Shown: positions 9,119-20,098 of the stretch, piece after piece
Layout: each line of letters begins with the position of its first letter
Position numbering within the stretch: the first letter of the stretch is position 1
Assembly: GCA_040255465.1 (NCBI GenBank)
Contig: JBDZVA010000002.1
Coordinates: 62,001-126,000, forward strand
Direction: 5' to 3'
From: UBA5793 sp040255465
Lineage (GTDB): Bacteria > Planctomycetota > Phycisphaerae > Phycisphaerales > UBA5793
DNA length: 64,000 nucleotides
Position numbers and translations under genes: made by a program
The notes under the pieces: model-generated
Databases searched by the model: none
What the model was told of the DNA's origin: nothing
The model's input: the letters and a program-made list of their open reading frames with translations, nothing else

Positions 9119-9848
9119 GTTTTACGTCGGCTATCTCGAAATGCCGCGCGGCATCAAGCGGTTCACCAGAATGCTGGTGGCGATCGCTCTGGTGCTCGTC
9201 GTGGGCGTCGCGCTGGTGCTGGCCTCACAACAGCGCGACCCGGGTGATGCGCGGTGGGCGGATCACGAGGTTGCGCTGGAAGGAACAATCGCGACAGGGC
9301 CATACGCGGCATTGCTCATGCCGGGGCAGCCGCAGGAACTGTTGCTGCTCGTGTCCACCGGAAAGGCCGGCGCCTGGGAACGCGTGGCTCCGCTTGTGGG
9401 TCGGCGGGTTCGAATTCACGGCTCCGTTTTGGTGCGCGGAGAAGCGCGACTGCTTGAACTGTCGGACGGGCCTGAGGCGATCGAAGATATGGGCGTTTCG
9501 CAAAATGCGCTACTGGAGTTCAACTCGTCGCCGACCGCGATCGAACTGCACGGCGAGATCATCGACCCGAAATGCTATTGCGGTGCGATGAAACCGGGCG
9601 CGGGCAAGACGCACAAGGCGTGCGCGTCGCTCTGCCTGCGCGGCGGCATCCCACCGATGTTTGTTGAAGACGGCAAGCTGGATCGTCCGTACCTGTTGCT
9701 TGACATGCAGGAGCATGCACTGACCGGCGATCAGCTCGAAACAGTCATCGATTTTGTCGGTGATCCGGTGCTGCTTTCCGGGAGGATGGGGTGGATCGCT
9801 GATCTGCCGACGCTTTCAGTGGATCCGGCAGCCATTCGCCGCAGGTAG
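9111..9848 (+). CDS. membrane-anchored protein with conserved-looking KCYCGAMKPG ... CASLCLRGG Cys motif
   Basis: About 245 residues. One N-terminal membrane helix (about residues 20-40) anchors a soluble domain. Near residue 160 it carries DPKCYCGAMKPGAGKTHK followed by ACASLCLRGGIPPMFV, giving four cysteines in two pairs plus a histidine that could bind a metal or cluster. The start overlaps the Rieske-fusion gene, so the two are very likely translated together and may act in one complex. The gene is convergent with the kinase gene, 25 bases away. I do not know a named family. Confidence 0.7.
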   Translation: MGEFYVGYLEMPRGIKRFTRMLVAIALVLVVGVALVLASQQRDPGDARWADHEVALEGTIATGPYAALLMPGQPQELLLLVSTGKAGAWERVAPLVGRRVRIHGSVLVRGEARLLELSDGPEAIEDMGVSQNALLEFNSSPTAIELHGEIIDPKCYCGAMKPGAGKTHKACASLCLRGGIPPMFVEDGKLDRPYLLLDMQEHALTGDQLETVIDFVGDPVLLSGRMGWIADLPTLSVDPAAIRRR

Positions 9849-9873
9849 TCCGCCCCCACGTAGCGGGCGCCGG

Positions 9874-12825
9874 TCAGCAGGATTGAGCGGGCGCGCCGAA
9901 CGCCAGGGAGAATGCGTCGTCTTCGCTGAGGAGCATCCCGCTTGTACGAAGCGATTCAAATGAGGTCGCGCCCAGTGAGTTGCGCGTTGAGAGTCGGTGT
10001 TTTTCATGGAAGCGCTGGTCCTGCTGTTCGAAGTGAAAGTGACGTCGCTCGATGAGGGCATCGCTGGCGCCGAACAGCTGTGCGGCTCGCTCATGTGAAC
10101 CCTCGGCGCTATGCAGGCAGGCCATCCGGGCGAGCACCAGGTGCGTGTGGCGGGCGCTCCCAACACGATCGAGAAGCGTGAGCGCATCGCGGAACAATGA
10201 TCTCGCAGCGTCGAACTGCCCTTGGGCGGTGGCAATGGCGCCCTGGCAACTGAGTGTCCACCCCTCCAAGTGCGGGTTGCCGATACTGCGGACGATCGAC
10301 AACGCCTCGTCGGAGAATTGCCTGGCCCGGTCATAGTCGCCGGCGACGAGGTGCGCTTCGGCGAGGTTGTTGAGGCCGGAGGCTTCGCCCGTTCGACTTC
10401 CAAGCCGGCGCGACGCCTCCAGCGAGGCAGTGAAGTGTTCAATCGCACGTTCACAGTCATTTCGGTTGACGCACAGTGCGCCCAGCGTGATGCACGCCAC
10501 AACGAGGCTTGTGAGGTCTCCGAAATCGCGGGCCATGTTGAAGCCGCGCTGCGCGAGGTCTTCGGCGTGTTCCGTCTGACCCCGAACCAGGGCACACCAA
10601 CTTGCCCGGCAGAGGACGGCGCCGCGAAGTGCGGACGGGTCGGCACCCGGGACGTTCAGGGCCGATTCAAATTGGTGCAGTGCCTCCGCGTGGTGGGAAT
10701 GGAGGGACCAGAAGTGACTCAGGCCGCTCACGAGCCGCAGGGCGTCTTCCGCCCGCCGCTCGCCGATCGCCCAATCGATGGCCGCGCGATAGTTGTCGTG
10801 GTCGCGTTCGAGGACCTCGACGACTTGTTCCTGGTCGGGGCCGGACAACCTGTCTGTTGCTTTATCGGTGGTCTGAAGAAAATGGGCAAGGTGGCGGTCG
10901 CGCAGCGCTGGTCCCTCACCGGCTTCGAGCAGTTTTTCGCGAGCGTACTGGCGGACGGTCTCCAGAAGCCGGTAGCGGGCATCCGCACCTTGGTGGTCGA
11001 CCAGCACCATCGACTTGTCGATCAGGCGAGTCAGCAGGTCGAGAATCTCGAACTCGCCCATGGCCTCGTCCGCGCAAACGGCGGCCGCGCTCTCGAGGGT
11101 CCAGCCACCGATGAACACGCCGAGGCTGCGCAGCAGCGTTTTTTCAGCCGAACCAAGTTGTTCGTAGCTCCAGTCGATCGTCGCTCGAAGAGTTTGCTGG
11201 CGCGGAAGCGACGTCCTGGATCCCCCAGTGAGGAGTCGGAAGCGGTCGTCCAGTCGCTGGGCGATCTGGGGCGCGGTGAGGGCTTTCATTCGGGCGGCGG
11301 CGAGTTCGATCGCCAGCGGTATGCCATCGAGCCGACGGCAGATGGTCGCGACCGCTTCCGCGTTTACCTCATTTAGAGCAAAGCCTGGGTTCGTGCTTAT
11401 GGCGCGATCGACGAATAGCTGCACCGCTTCACACTCGAGCAGGTCGTCCGCGTTCGATCGTCCTGGTTCGGGCAGCGAAAGTGAAGGGACTCGGCAGGTG
11501 CGTTCGCCCTGAATCCCCAGCGCTTCGCGACTGGTCGCGATTACCCTGGTCACGGGGCACGAATTGAGAATGGCGTCGATCAGCCGGCTGGCCGCGTGGA
11601 GCAGATGCTCACAGTTGTCCACCACGAGGAGCATGCCGCGGCTTTGCAGATGGGCTGTGATGGTCGCCAGAAGCGCCGAACCCGGAGCTTCGGACAAGCC
11701 CAGCGCTTCAGCACAGGCGTGGTCGACCAACTCCGGGTCGACCACGGGCGCGAGGTCGACGAAGCAGCAGCCCCCGGGCACGTCGGCGATCATGAGTTCG
11801 GCTGTTCGCAGGGCCAGTCGTGTCTTGCCGCATCCGCCCGAGCCGGTCAGCGTGACCAGTGATGCATCACGAAGCATTTGCACGATCTGGTCCAGTTCAC
11901 GCTCCCGGCCGACAAAGGTCGTGCGCTGGCGCGGCAGGCTGCTGGGAGTTTCGGCGGCGCTGGGAATCCTCGAGGAACGGGAAGGCGCGAGACCCGCCGC
12001 TTCCTCGAGCACAATGCGACCATCGCCCGCTGATTGCAGCCGGCTCTCGATCGGTTTGGCAAGGCATCGGCGAACCAGCTCGCGAACAGATTCATCAACA
12101 CCTGATGGAAGATGGGTCAGGTTGGCCTCTTCGCGCAGTGTCGCAGCAATCACATCAGCGGTCGTGGATCCAGAGAAGGCGGGGCGCCCACAGAGACACT
12201 CGTACACCACACAACCGAAGGCGAAGAGATCGGCGCGCTGATCGACCGGCTTGCCTCTCGCCTGCTCCGGAGACATATAACCGGGCGAGCCAAGGATTCG
12301 ACCTGGCTGGGTGTCGACGCTCGGAATGGTGGTGGCGTTGGGCAACGGGTCAACCTTTTCCGAGGAAACCGCGAGGCCGAAGTCGAGGACCTTCGCCGTG
12401 CCGTCTTCGGTGACCATGATGTTGCCGGGCTTGAGATCGCGGTGGATGACGCCTTTCTGATGCGCCGCTTCGAGGGCTCTGGCCACTTGGGCACAAATGC
12501 GCAGTGCGCTTTCAAGGTCGAGGCCGCCTTTGGAGAGCCGCGTTGCGAGCGTGTGGCCCGTAATGTACTCGAGGACCAGATAGGTGCGCGAATCGTGCTC
12601 GAGCAGATGGTGGATCTGCGCGATGTGCGGATGATTGAGTTGGGCGATGATGCGGGCCTCGCGGCGGAAGCGTGAGAGTCGCGAAGCATCTTCGGCGACC
12701 TCTTCGGGAAGTGCTTTGATCGCGACGAATCGATCGAGTCGTTCGTCGCGAGCAAGAAAAACAACTCCCATGCCGCCGCGACCGAGTTCGCGGTCGATTC
12801 GATATGGTCCGATGCGCTCATCCAT
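9874..12825 (-). CDS. Ser/Thr protein kinase fused to a signal-transduction ATPase and TPR repeats
   Basis: 983 residues in three parts. Residues 8-280 are a Hanks-type kinase: glycine loop GRGGMG (15-20), lysine VAIK (K37), HRDLKPGN (128-135), DFG (148-150) and SPEQARG (activation/P+1 region). Residues 300-620 are an AfsR/LuxR-type STAND ATPase with FVGRERELDQ, Walker A GSGGCGKT (328-335) and Walker B LLVVDNCEH. The last 300 residues are tetratricopeptide-like helices. No membrane helix is seen, so it should be cytosolic. It probably phosphorylates an unknown target after nucleotide- and TPR-mediated ligand sensing. A terminator for the SPFH gene lies upstream of its start. Confidence 0.88.
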   Translation of the reverse strand: MDERIGPYRIDRELGRGGMGVVFLARDERLDRFVAIKALPEEVAEDASRLSRFRREARIIAQLNHPHIAQIHHLLEHDSRTYLVLEYITGHTLATRLSKGGLDLESALRICAQVARALEAAHQKGVIHRDLKPGNIMVTEDGTAKVLDFGLAVSSEKVDPLPNATTIPSVDTQPGRILGSPGYMSPEQARGKPVDQRADLFAFGCVVYECLCGRPAFSGSTTADVIAATLREEANLTHLPSGVDESVRELVRRCLAKPIESRLQSAGDGRIVLEEAAGLAPSRSSRIPSAAETPSSLPRQRTTFVGRERELDQIVQMLRDASLVTLTGSGGCGKTRLALRTAELMIADVPGGCCFVDLAPVVDPELVDHACAEALGLSEAPGSALLATITAHLQSRGMLLVVDNCEHLLHAASRLIDAILNSCPVTRVIATSREALGIQGERTCRVPSLSLPEPGRSNADDLLECEAVQLFVDRAISTNPGFALNEVNAEAVATICRRLDGIPLAIELAAARMKALTAPQIAQRLDDRFRLLTGGSRTSLPRQQTLRATIDWSYEQLGSAEKTLLRSLGVFIGGWTLESAAAVCADEAMGEFEILDLLTRLIDKSMVLVDHQGADARYRLLETVRQYAREKLLEAGEGPALRDRHLAHFLQTTDKATDRLSGPDQEQVVEVLERDHDNYRAAIDWAIGERRAEDALRLVSGLSHFWSLHSHHAEALHQFESALNVPGADPSALRGAVLCRASWCALVRGQTEHAEDLAQRGFNMARDFGDLTSLVVACITLGALCVNRNDCERAIEHFTASLEASRRLGSRTGEASGLNNLAEAHLVAGDYDRARQFSDEALSIVRSIGNPHLEGWTLSCQGAIATAQGQFDAARSLFRDALTLLDRVGSARHTHLVLARMACLHSAEGSHERAAQLFGASDALIERRHFHFEQQDQRFHEKHRLSTRNSLGATSFESLRTSGMLLSEDDAFSLAFGAPAQSC

Positions 12826-12891
12826 CAGCGTGGGAGTCTAGCCCGGTGGCGGCGTGCGGTGGCTGCTGAGCGTCAGGGGAACGGCTAAAAG

Positions 12892-12923
12892 GAAGGGCTG
12901 CGAAAACCAGTTCGCAGCCCTTC
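12892..12923 (-). terminator. rho-independent terminator of the SPFH gene
   Basis: A perfect 13-bp stem (12892-12904 with 12911-12923) closes a six-base loop AACCAG. On the minus strand the hairpin is followed by CTTTTAG, a short U-tract. It sits 23 bases past the SPFH stop codon and should stop read-through into the kinase gene. Confidence 0.8.
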
Positions 12924-12945
12924 ATCAACGGAGAGGTTCAGTCGC

Positions 12946-14529
12946 CTAGTTGTCGTTGCCCGAGCGAGGTTTGGGTTTTGCCGACATTGGATCGGGCGTC
13001 TTGTCAAGCATCGAGTCGAGCATCGTTCCGATGAGAGCGGTGGTTTCGCTGGACGAGCCGTTGGCGGCGCCGTTGCCGACGACCATCACGCGCGGGGTGA
13101 TGTTGATGCCATTGTCGCCGATGATGCGCAGCAGTTCAACCAGTGCGGCGTTGCTTTGGCCGATCTGGGCCGCGACGAGTTTGTAGGCATCCGCCTGGGC
13201 TTCGGCCTTGATCTTGATCGCCTCGGCCTCGGCATTGGCTTCAATGATCCGCCGCTCTTTTTCCTGCTCGGCGATCTTTACTTCGTAGCTGGCGGTGGCG
13301 AGTCGACGCTCTTCCTCAGCCTCCTGCTCGGTTCGCGTCAGTTCTTTCTTCTGTTCGGCGGCGCGCTGCTGCTCGCGGAAGGTTTCCTGCTCCTGGAGAG
13401 CGATTTCGCGATCGGTCTGGGTTTTGAGCAAAGCGCCGAGAGTCTGTTCGTCGCCGACGTCGCCGATTGCCACGGTCGAGATCGTGACGCCGACCTTGCG
13501 CATCTCCTCCTGGAGCATCATCAGGGACTGCTGCTCCTGATGCGAGCGCTGCTGCACATAGTCGAGTGCCTTGACGCTTTCGGCGTTGTTGCGGAAGATG
13601 GCGCGAACGGCTGAGTTCATTACATCGCGCAGTCCCTCCTGGTCGTCGCCGACTTTGCTGACGATGAGCGCTGCATCCTCGGGAAGGATGGCGTACTTGA
13701 TGCGAACATCCACGGGGAAGGTAAAGCCGTCGCTGGTGCGAACCATGATCTCGGTCTCTTCGCCCGAGCCATGACCCTTGGTGTAGCGGAGGATCCGCTC
13801 GCGGGTGGAGATGACGGTAACTTCGTAGGCCTTGGTGTTGAGGTAGAGTTTGTCGGGCATCAAGGGGTTCTTCCAGATGCCGCGCTGGCCTTCCTGAACA
13901 AGGGTGCGTTCACCTTCGGGACCGCGGTCGCCGACGTTTGACTTAACGACGCCAACGGTGGCTTTCTCGATGTTGGTCACAGCCGTTTTCTCGACGCGGT
14001 AGAGTTTGGGATTGAAGCGATACTTGCCGGGCTTGAGCACGGAGGCCTGCGGCCCCTTGTAGCCGTTGCCCTTGGTGAGGAAGTACTCGGCGTCGAGCAT
14101 GTTACGAAAGTCCGATTCGCCCCACTCTTTGGCAAAGGCGACGCCTTCGGGCAGGGGCTTGCCGTCGGCGGTGGTGAGCAGGCCGACTTCGTCGTTGTCG
14201 ATTTCGAGGATGGGCGAGGTTTCGATGTCGAAGATGACCGGCCACATCCAGAAGTGCCAGCCGGGACCGAGAATGGCCGCCTGGGGCCCCTTCTCGCCGT
14301 TGGTGGCGATGATCGCTCCCTGCGGCAGGTCAGAGCCGAAGTTGCGGACCACGACGCCGACCTCGTTCTCGCCGACGTAGCGGATCGAACTGAACGCAAA
14401 GAAGATAAAGAACACGATCAGGGCGAAGATCAGGGCCGCACTGCGAAAAACCGGGTGCTGAAGCCTGATGGCGCCAACAACGATCGCAGCAGCGGATACA
14501 AACCCCAACACAAGAAGCAACATGGTCAT
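12946..14529 (-). CDS. SPFH/flotillin-like membrane protein
   Basis: About 527 residues. Two N-terminal hydrophobic segments (about 2-22 and 29-50) are followed by an SPFH/band-7 domain beginning SIRYVGENEVGVVVRNFG, interrupted by segments with KGPQAAILGPGWHF repeats (KGPQASVLKPGKYRF), then a long charged coiled coil rich in E, A and K (about 370-460). SPFH proteins scaffold membrane microdomains or protease complexes. ATG 14529 is chosen over an upstream frame because AGGAGG lies about nine bases before it. It is monocistronic, bounded by the 12892-12923 terminator and a divergent gap to the peroxidase gene. No NfeD-type partner is next to it. Confidence 0.85.
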   Translation of the reverse strand: MTMLLLVLGFVSAAAIVVGAIRLQHPVFRSAALIFALIVFFIFFAFSSIRYVGENEVGVVVRNFGSDLPQGAIIATNGEKGPQAAILGPGWHFWMWPVIFDIETSPILEIDNDEVGLLTTADGKPLPEGVAFAKEWGESDFRNMLDAEYFLTKGNGYKGPQASVLKPGKYRFNPKLYRVEKTAVTNIEKATVGVVKSNVGDRGPEGERTLVQEGQRGIWKNPLMPDKLYLNTKAYEVTVISTRERILRYTKGHGSGEETEIMVRTSDGFTFPVDVRIKYAILPEDAALIVSKVGDDQEGLRDVMNSAVRAIFRNNAESVKALDYVQQRSHQEQQSLMMLQEEMRKVGVTISTVAIGDVGDEQTLGALLKTQTDREIALQEQETFREQQRAAEQKKELTRTEQEAEEERRLATASYEVKIAEQEKERRIIEANAEAEAIKIKAEAQADAYKLVAAQIGQSNAALVELLRIIGDNGINITPRVMVVGNGAANGSSSETTALIGTMLDSMLDKTPDPMSAKPKPRSGNDN

Positions 14530-14819
14530 CGCGCGATTCCTCCTGTACGTGGCACGGCTGGGCGGGCGCGGATGCGGACCTCCCACATGCTCATTATTCC
14601 GAGTCAACAGGTACAGTACCCGTCTCGATGGGCGTCGTTTGGGACATGTCGGGCACGGATCGCCGCGGCGAAGTTCAAATTCTGAGGTCGGAGTGCCTGC
14701 AATAGACGGGCGACCCTTGGCGTTATGGGGGTGCAGATGCTCCCGATGGGTGATCGCGCGCGTAGCGCGGGACTGCGTGCGAGCCTGCGAAACTGCTCAT
14801 CGACGTTGGAGATCATTGC

Positions 14820-16464
14820 ATGCAACCTGCCGGACTGATTCGCCTCCTCTGTGCTGGCCTCACTCTGTTGCTGATCGACGGGCAAGTGCTTGCCCAGCCC
14901 GGCGGTCGTCTGCGTCCGCCGCCGGCGCCGCCTGAGAATCCAGTCACCCAGCCCAAAGCCGACCTCGGGATGGTGCTGTTCTGGGACGAGCAACTGTCCT
15001 CGACGATGACCGTGGCGTGCGCCACTTGCCACACGCCCACGAAGGGAGGGACCGACGCGCGATCTACACTCGGCGACATCTTGACGACGAATCCGGGGCC
15101 CGATGGACGCTTCGGCACGCCGGATGACATTACAGGCTCGATGGGTGTTCCCTTCAGCAATGCGGATGGCTTTTATCTGCGCGATCCGGTGTTCGGCTTC
15201 GACGCGCAAGTTGGCAGTCGCAAAGCCCCGGCGGCGATCAACGCGGGGTACTCGCGCAATCTGTTCTGGGACGGGCGCGCGGTTGAGGAGTTTCGCGATC
15301 CGCTGAGCAATGCCGTAATCATTCGAAGAGGTGGAGCACTGGAGAGCCAGGCGACCGCGCCACCCGTCGGGACGGCGGAGATGGCCCATGATGGTCGGGA
15401 CTGGAGCGACGTTGCGGCCCGGCTCCAGCGGGTGGTCCCGCTGGCGCTGGCCGAGGACCTTCCCGGCGACCTTGAGTCATGGATCGGCAACCGGATGTAC
15501 AGCGATCTGTTCAGCGAGGCGTTTGGTTCGCCGGACATCACTCCCGCACGGATCCTGATGGCGATCGCGACTTACGAGCGAACGCTCTTCACGGACCAGA
15601 CTCCCTTCGACGATTTTCTCGATGGGACCAGGCAACTTCAGCCCATGGAGCAGCAGGGACTGCAGCTCTTCAACCAGTTCCAGTGCAACGGCTGCCACAC
15701 CGGACCGCTGCTCTCCGACGATCTGTTTCACTACATCGGCGTGAGACCCGTCGGCGAGGACCTCGGGCGATTTCTCGTGAGCAACGATCCGCGCGATCGC
15801 GGCTCATTCCGAACGCCGTCGCTGCGCAACGTGGAGTTGCGGGCGCCGTACTTCCACAACGGGAGAATGCGAACGCTGGAGGACGTTGTTGACTTCTACA
15901 ACCGCGGCGGCGACTTCAATGCGCCGAACAAAGATCCGCGCATTCGACCGCTTAACATGAATCCGCAGCAGCGCCAGGCGCTGCTCGCGTTCCTGCGCCG
16001 GCCGCTCACCGACCAACGGGTGGTCAATGAGCAGCCGCCGTTCGATCATCCAACGCTGTACGCTCAGTCGGATCGCCGACCGATCGAAGTCGGCGTCGGG
16101 CGAGCCGGTTCAGGCGGGTTTGTCCCGCGCATCATCGCGATCGAGCCGCCGCTGCTGGGCAATGAGAGCTTCACGGTCGCCGTCGATAGAGGACTTGGCG
16201 GAGCGCCGGCGTACTTTGTCATGGATCGGATCGATCCGCTCAAGAGTCTCGCGGCCCGGCCCTTTGCGACGGTGCCCATTGGCCTCGTTTCAGATGTCAT
16301 TGCGCTGGACGGCAGCGGACCTGGCAATGGCGGCGGCTCCGTGGTCTGGTCGATTCCGCGTGAGCGAATCCTCGAGGGCGAAGCGTTCTTGGGGCGATGC
16401 TTCGTCGAAGATCCGGGTGCTTCAGGCGGTTGGTCTTGGAGTGCTGCGGTGCGTGTGGAGTTCT

Positions 16465-16472
<8 letters not shown>
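14820..16472 (+). CDS. secreted di-haem cytochrome c peroxidase (CcpA/MauG-like)
   Basis: 550 residues with a signal peptide ending near VLAQ (residue 26). Two c-type haem sites are present: CATCH (67-71) and CNGCH (289-293), in the order and spacing of bacterial di-haem peroxidases, and the C half includes the typical FRTPSLRNVELRAPYFHNG segment. The last 150 residues extend past the usual family length and look like a beta-rich add-on domain. The enzyme would reduce peroxide, or act MauG-like, in the periplasm using cytochrome electrons. Its 3' end overlaps the convergent rtcR gene by 8 bases. Confidence 0.87.
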
Positions 16473-18138
<1,666 letters not shown>

Positions 18139-18171
18139 GGGTCAACCGGGGGGTGAGGTCCTGACAATATG

Positions 18172-18288
18172 ATACTGTCGTATAGATGTCGATTCAATTG
18201 TATCTATTCTTGAGTCTTTGTAGCCGCGAGGAAAGACGGCTGCGATCATGCGGATTCGAATGTAACAGTTTGATCTATAACGAGTTAC
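18172..18288. promoter_or_regulatory. candidate upstream activating sequences for RtcR
   Basis: Three inverted repeats lie between rtcR and the sigma54 promoter: ATAC-TGTC-GTAT at 18172-18183, ATAGAT-n14-ATCTAT at 18182-18207 and GTAAC-n17-GTTAC at 18262-18288. They sit roughly 40-155 bases upstream of the -24/-12 element, the usual range for enhancer-binding activators. The stretch is also clearly A/T-richer than its surroundings. Which of them RtcR binds cannot be told from one sequence. Confidence 0.45.
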
Positions 18289-18326
18289 CATCTTCGACGT
18301 GGCTGCAGGCTCCAGTCTCACCTGTC

Positions 18327-18342
18327 TGGCACGGCATGTGCA
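18327..18342 (+). promoter_or_regulatory. sigma54 (-24/-12) promoter of the rsr-Y RNA-rtcBA operon
   Basis: TGGCACGGCATGTGCA matches the sigma54 consensus TGGCAC-n5-TTGCA at all but one base, with the invariant GG and GC separated by exactly ten bases. It ends 36 bases before the rsr ATG and faces rsr, opposite to rtcR, whose product is a sigma54 activator. GGGAGG at 18367-18372 is the rsr ribosome binding site. Confidence 0.85.
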
Positions 18343-18378
18343 ATGCACCTCCCGAAGTAAACGCAAGGGAGGTCGAAC

Positions 18379-19941
18379 ATGGCCAGCAAGAGTCTCTTCC
18401 AATCCATTCGCGGTCGATTCGTTCGCCCCGCTGACACGACCAACGAAGCGGGCGGCGCGGCTTACACGCTCAGTGCCGAGCAGGAACTGGCGCAGTACGC
18501 TGCGACCGGCTGCATGAATTCGACGTTCTATGCCTCGGCCGAGTCGCAACTCGATCGTGTGCTCGTGCTGTGCGGCGCCGTTGAGCCGGAGTTCATCGCC
18601 CGCGTGGCGCTGTACACCCGAAGTGAGAGTCGGATGAAGGATCTGCCGGCACTGCTTGTCGCGGTGTTGTCGGTTCGATCGCCCGGCCTGATGGCGGAGG
18701 TCTTTGATCGCGTCATCGACTCGCCGCGGATGCTGCGCAACTTCGTGCAGATCATGCGATCGGGCGTCGTTGGCCGCAAGTCGCTGGGCACGCTTCCCAA
18801 GCGGTTGATCTGCCAGTGGCTGGATCGGCGAAGCGATGAGGCGCTGTTCTTCGCATCGGTGGGCAACAGCCCGTCGCTGGCGGACATTGTGAAGATGGTT
18901 CACCCTGTTCCGTCCAGCAAGTCGCGCGAGGCGGTGTTCGGTTACCTGATCGGTCGCGAGCATGATGTGGCTGCGTTGCCTGAGGTGGTGTCGCAGTTCG
19001 AGGCGTTCAAGGCCGGCGCGGCGAAGGAGGTTCCCGATGTGCCGTTCCAGATGCTGACCGCACTGGAGTTGAAGTCGCAGGACTGGATCACCATTGCCCG
19101 GCATGCATCCTGGCAGACGACCCGCATGAACCTGAACACCTTTGCACGCCACGGCGTGTTCGAGGATGCCGAGATGGTTGAACTGATCGCACAACGCCTG
19201 GCTGATCCGAACGAGGTTCGGCGATCGGGCGTGCTGCCTTACCAGTTGCTCGTCGCGCATGCGATGACTTCAAGTGAAGTGCCCGAGGCGATTCGACAGG
19301 CGCTCGAAGCAGCGCTGGAGGTCGCGACGGTGAACATTCCGGAGATTCCCGGCCGCACGGTGTTGTGTCTGGACGTTTCAGGTTCGATGCAGTCGCCGAT
19401 CACCGGATATCGCAAGGGTTCGACGTCGGCGGTGATGTGTGTGCACGTCGCGAGCCTGTTTGTGGCGTCGATCCTGCGCAGGAATCCGCTGGCCGAGGTT
19501 ATTCCGTTCACCGAGCAGGTGGTTCCCGTGCGGATCAATCCGCGCGACACGGTGATGACCAACGCCCGATTGCTCGCGTCGCTGCCGACAGCGGGTACGA
19601 ACTGTTCGGCGCCGCTGGCAGAGTTGAACCGGCGGGAAGCGAAGGTCGACACCGTCATCTTCGTGTCGGACTACGAGTCGTGGATTGACACGACTTCGGG
19701 TTGGCGCCGGCACGGGACGGCGATGATGCAGCAGTGGGAGTTGATCCGGCAACGCTGCCCCAACGCCCGACTCGTATGCATCGACCTGCAGCCGTATGGA
19801 ACGGTGCAGGCCCTGGACCGGGCGGACATCCTCAACGTTGGAGGCTTCTCTGACGGCGTGTTCGACGTGGTCAGTCGGTTTGTCAGCACGCCGGCCGATC
19901 CGCAACACTGGGTAGACGTGATCAATGGTGTCCGGATCTGA
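18379..19941 (+). CDS. rsr: Ro60/TROVE-domain RNA-binding protein (Rsr)
   Basis: 520 residues. Residues 1-320 form the helical TROVE ring (HEAT-like) that in Ro proteins holds misfolded RNA 3' ends in the centre and Y RNA on the outer face. Residues 325-520 form a von Willebrand factor A domain with a complete MIDAS set: DVSGS (332-336), T407 in TAGTNCS and D431 in FVSDYES. Bacterial orthologues bind Y RNA and hand structured RNA to nucleases such as PNPase. Here it is the first gene after the sigma54 promoter and is followed directly by four Y RNA genes and rtcBA, so it should be induced with the repair enzymes. Confidence 0.95.
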   Translation: MASKSLFQSIRGRFVRPADTTNEAGGAAYTLSAEQELAQYAATGCMNSTFYASAESQLDRVLVLCGAVEPEFIARVALYTRSESRMKDLPALLVAVLSVRSPGLMAEVFDRVIDSPRMLRNFVQIMRSGVVGRKSLGTLPKRLICQWLDRRSDEALFFASVGNSPSLADIVKMVHPVPSSKSREAVFGYLIGREHDVAALPEVVSQFEAFKAGAAKEVPDVPFQMLTALELKSQDWITIARHASWQTTRMNLNTFARHGVFEDAEMVELIAQRLADPNEVRRSGVLPYQLLVAHAMTSSEVPEAIRQALEAALEVATVNIPEIPGRTVLCLDVSGSMQSPITGYRKGSTSAVMCVHVASLFVASILRRNPLAEVIPFTEQVVPVRINPRDTVMTNARLLASLPTAGTNCSAPLAELNRREAKVDTVIFVSDYESWIDTTSGWRRHGTAMMQQWELIRQRCPNARLVCIDLQPYGTVQALDRADILNVGGFSDGVFDVVSRFVSTPADPQHWVDVINGVRI

Positions 19942-19966
19942 CGGATGAGTGAATGGCGGTAAGAGG

Positions 19967-20059
19967 TCCGGGAGGAGCGAGGTCGAATGCAGTCGAGACT
20001 ACATGGATGTCCCCATAAGACGGTCTCGGCGACCACTCGTCGGCCTCGCTCTTCCCGGG
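19967..20059 (+). ncRNA. Y RNA 1: minimal form without tRNA-like domain
   Basis: The ends pair as a 20-bp stem (19967-19986 with 20040-20059) containing only Watson-Crick and three G-U pairs. An asymmetric internal loop follows (ATGCA opposite nine bases), then a second 8-bp stem (19992-19999 with 20023-20030) and a 23-base terminal loop. It keeps the motifs shared by all four units: CGAATGC at the exit of the outer stem, ACTACATGG after the inner stem and a CGTCGG 3' strand. It lacks the T-arm/D-arm module of units 3 and 4, so it resembles a compact Ro-binding RNA only. Boundaries are those of the paired ends; precise transcript ends are unknown. Confidence 0.75.
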
Positions 20060-20098
20060 ATGGGTTGGAGTGAATGTGAGAACGAAGATGAACGAAAT

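Noticed and set aside
18142..19260. 372-codon minus-strand frame opposite rsr
   Set aside because: Overlaps a well-supported gene and the sigma54 promoter region; His/Arg/Gln-rich shadow composition.
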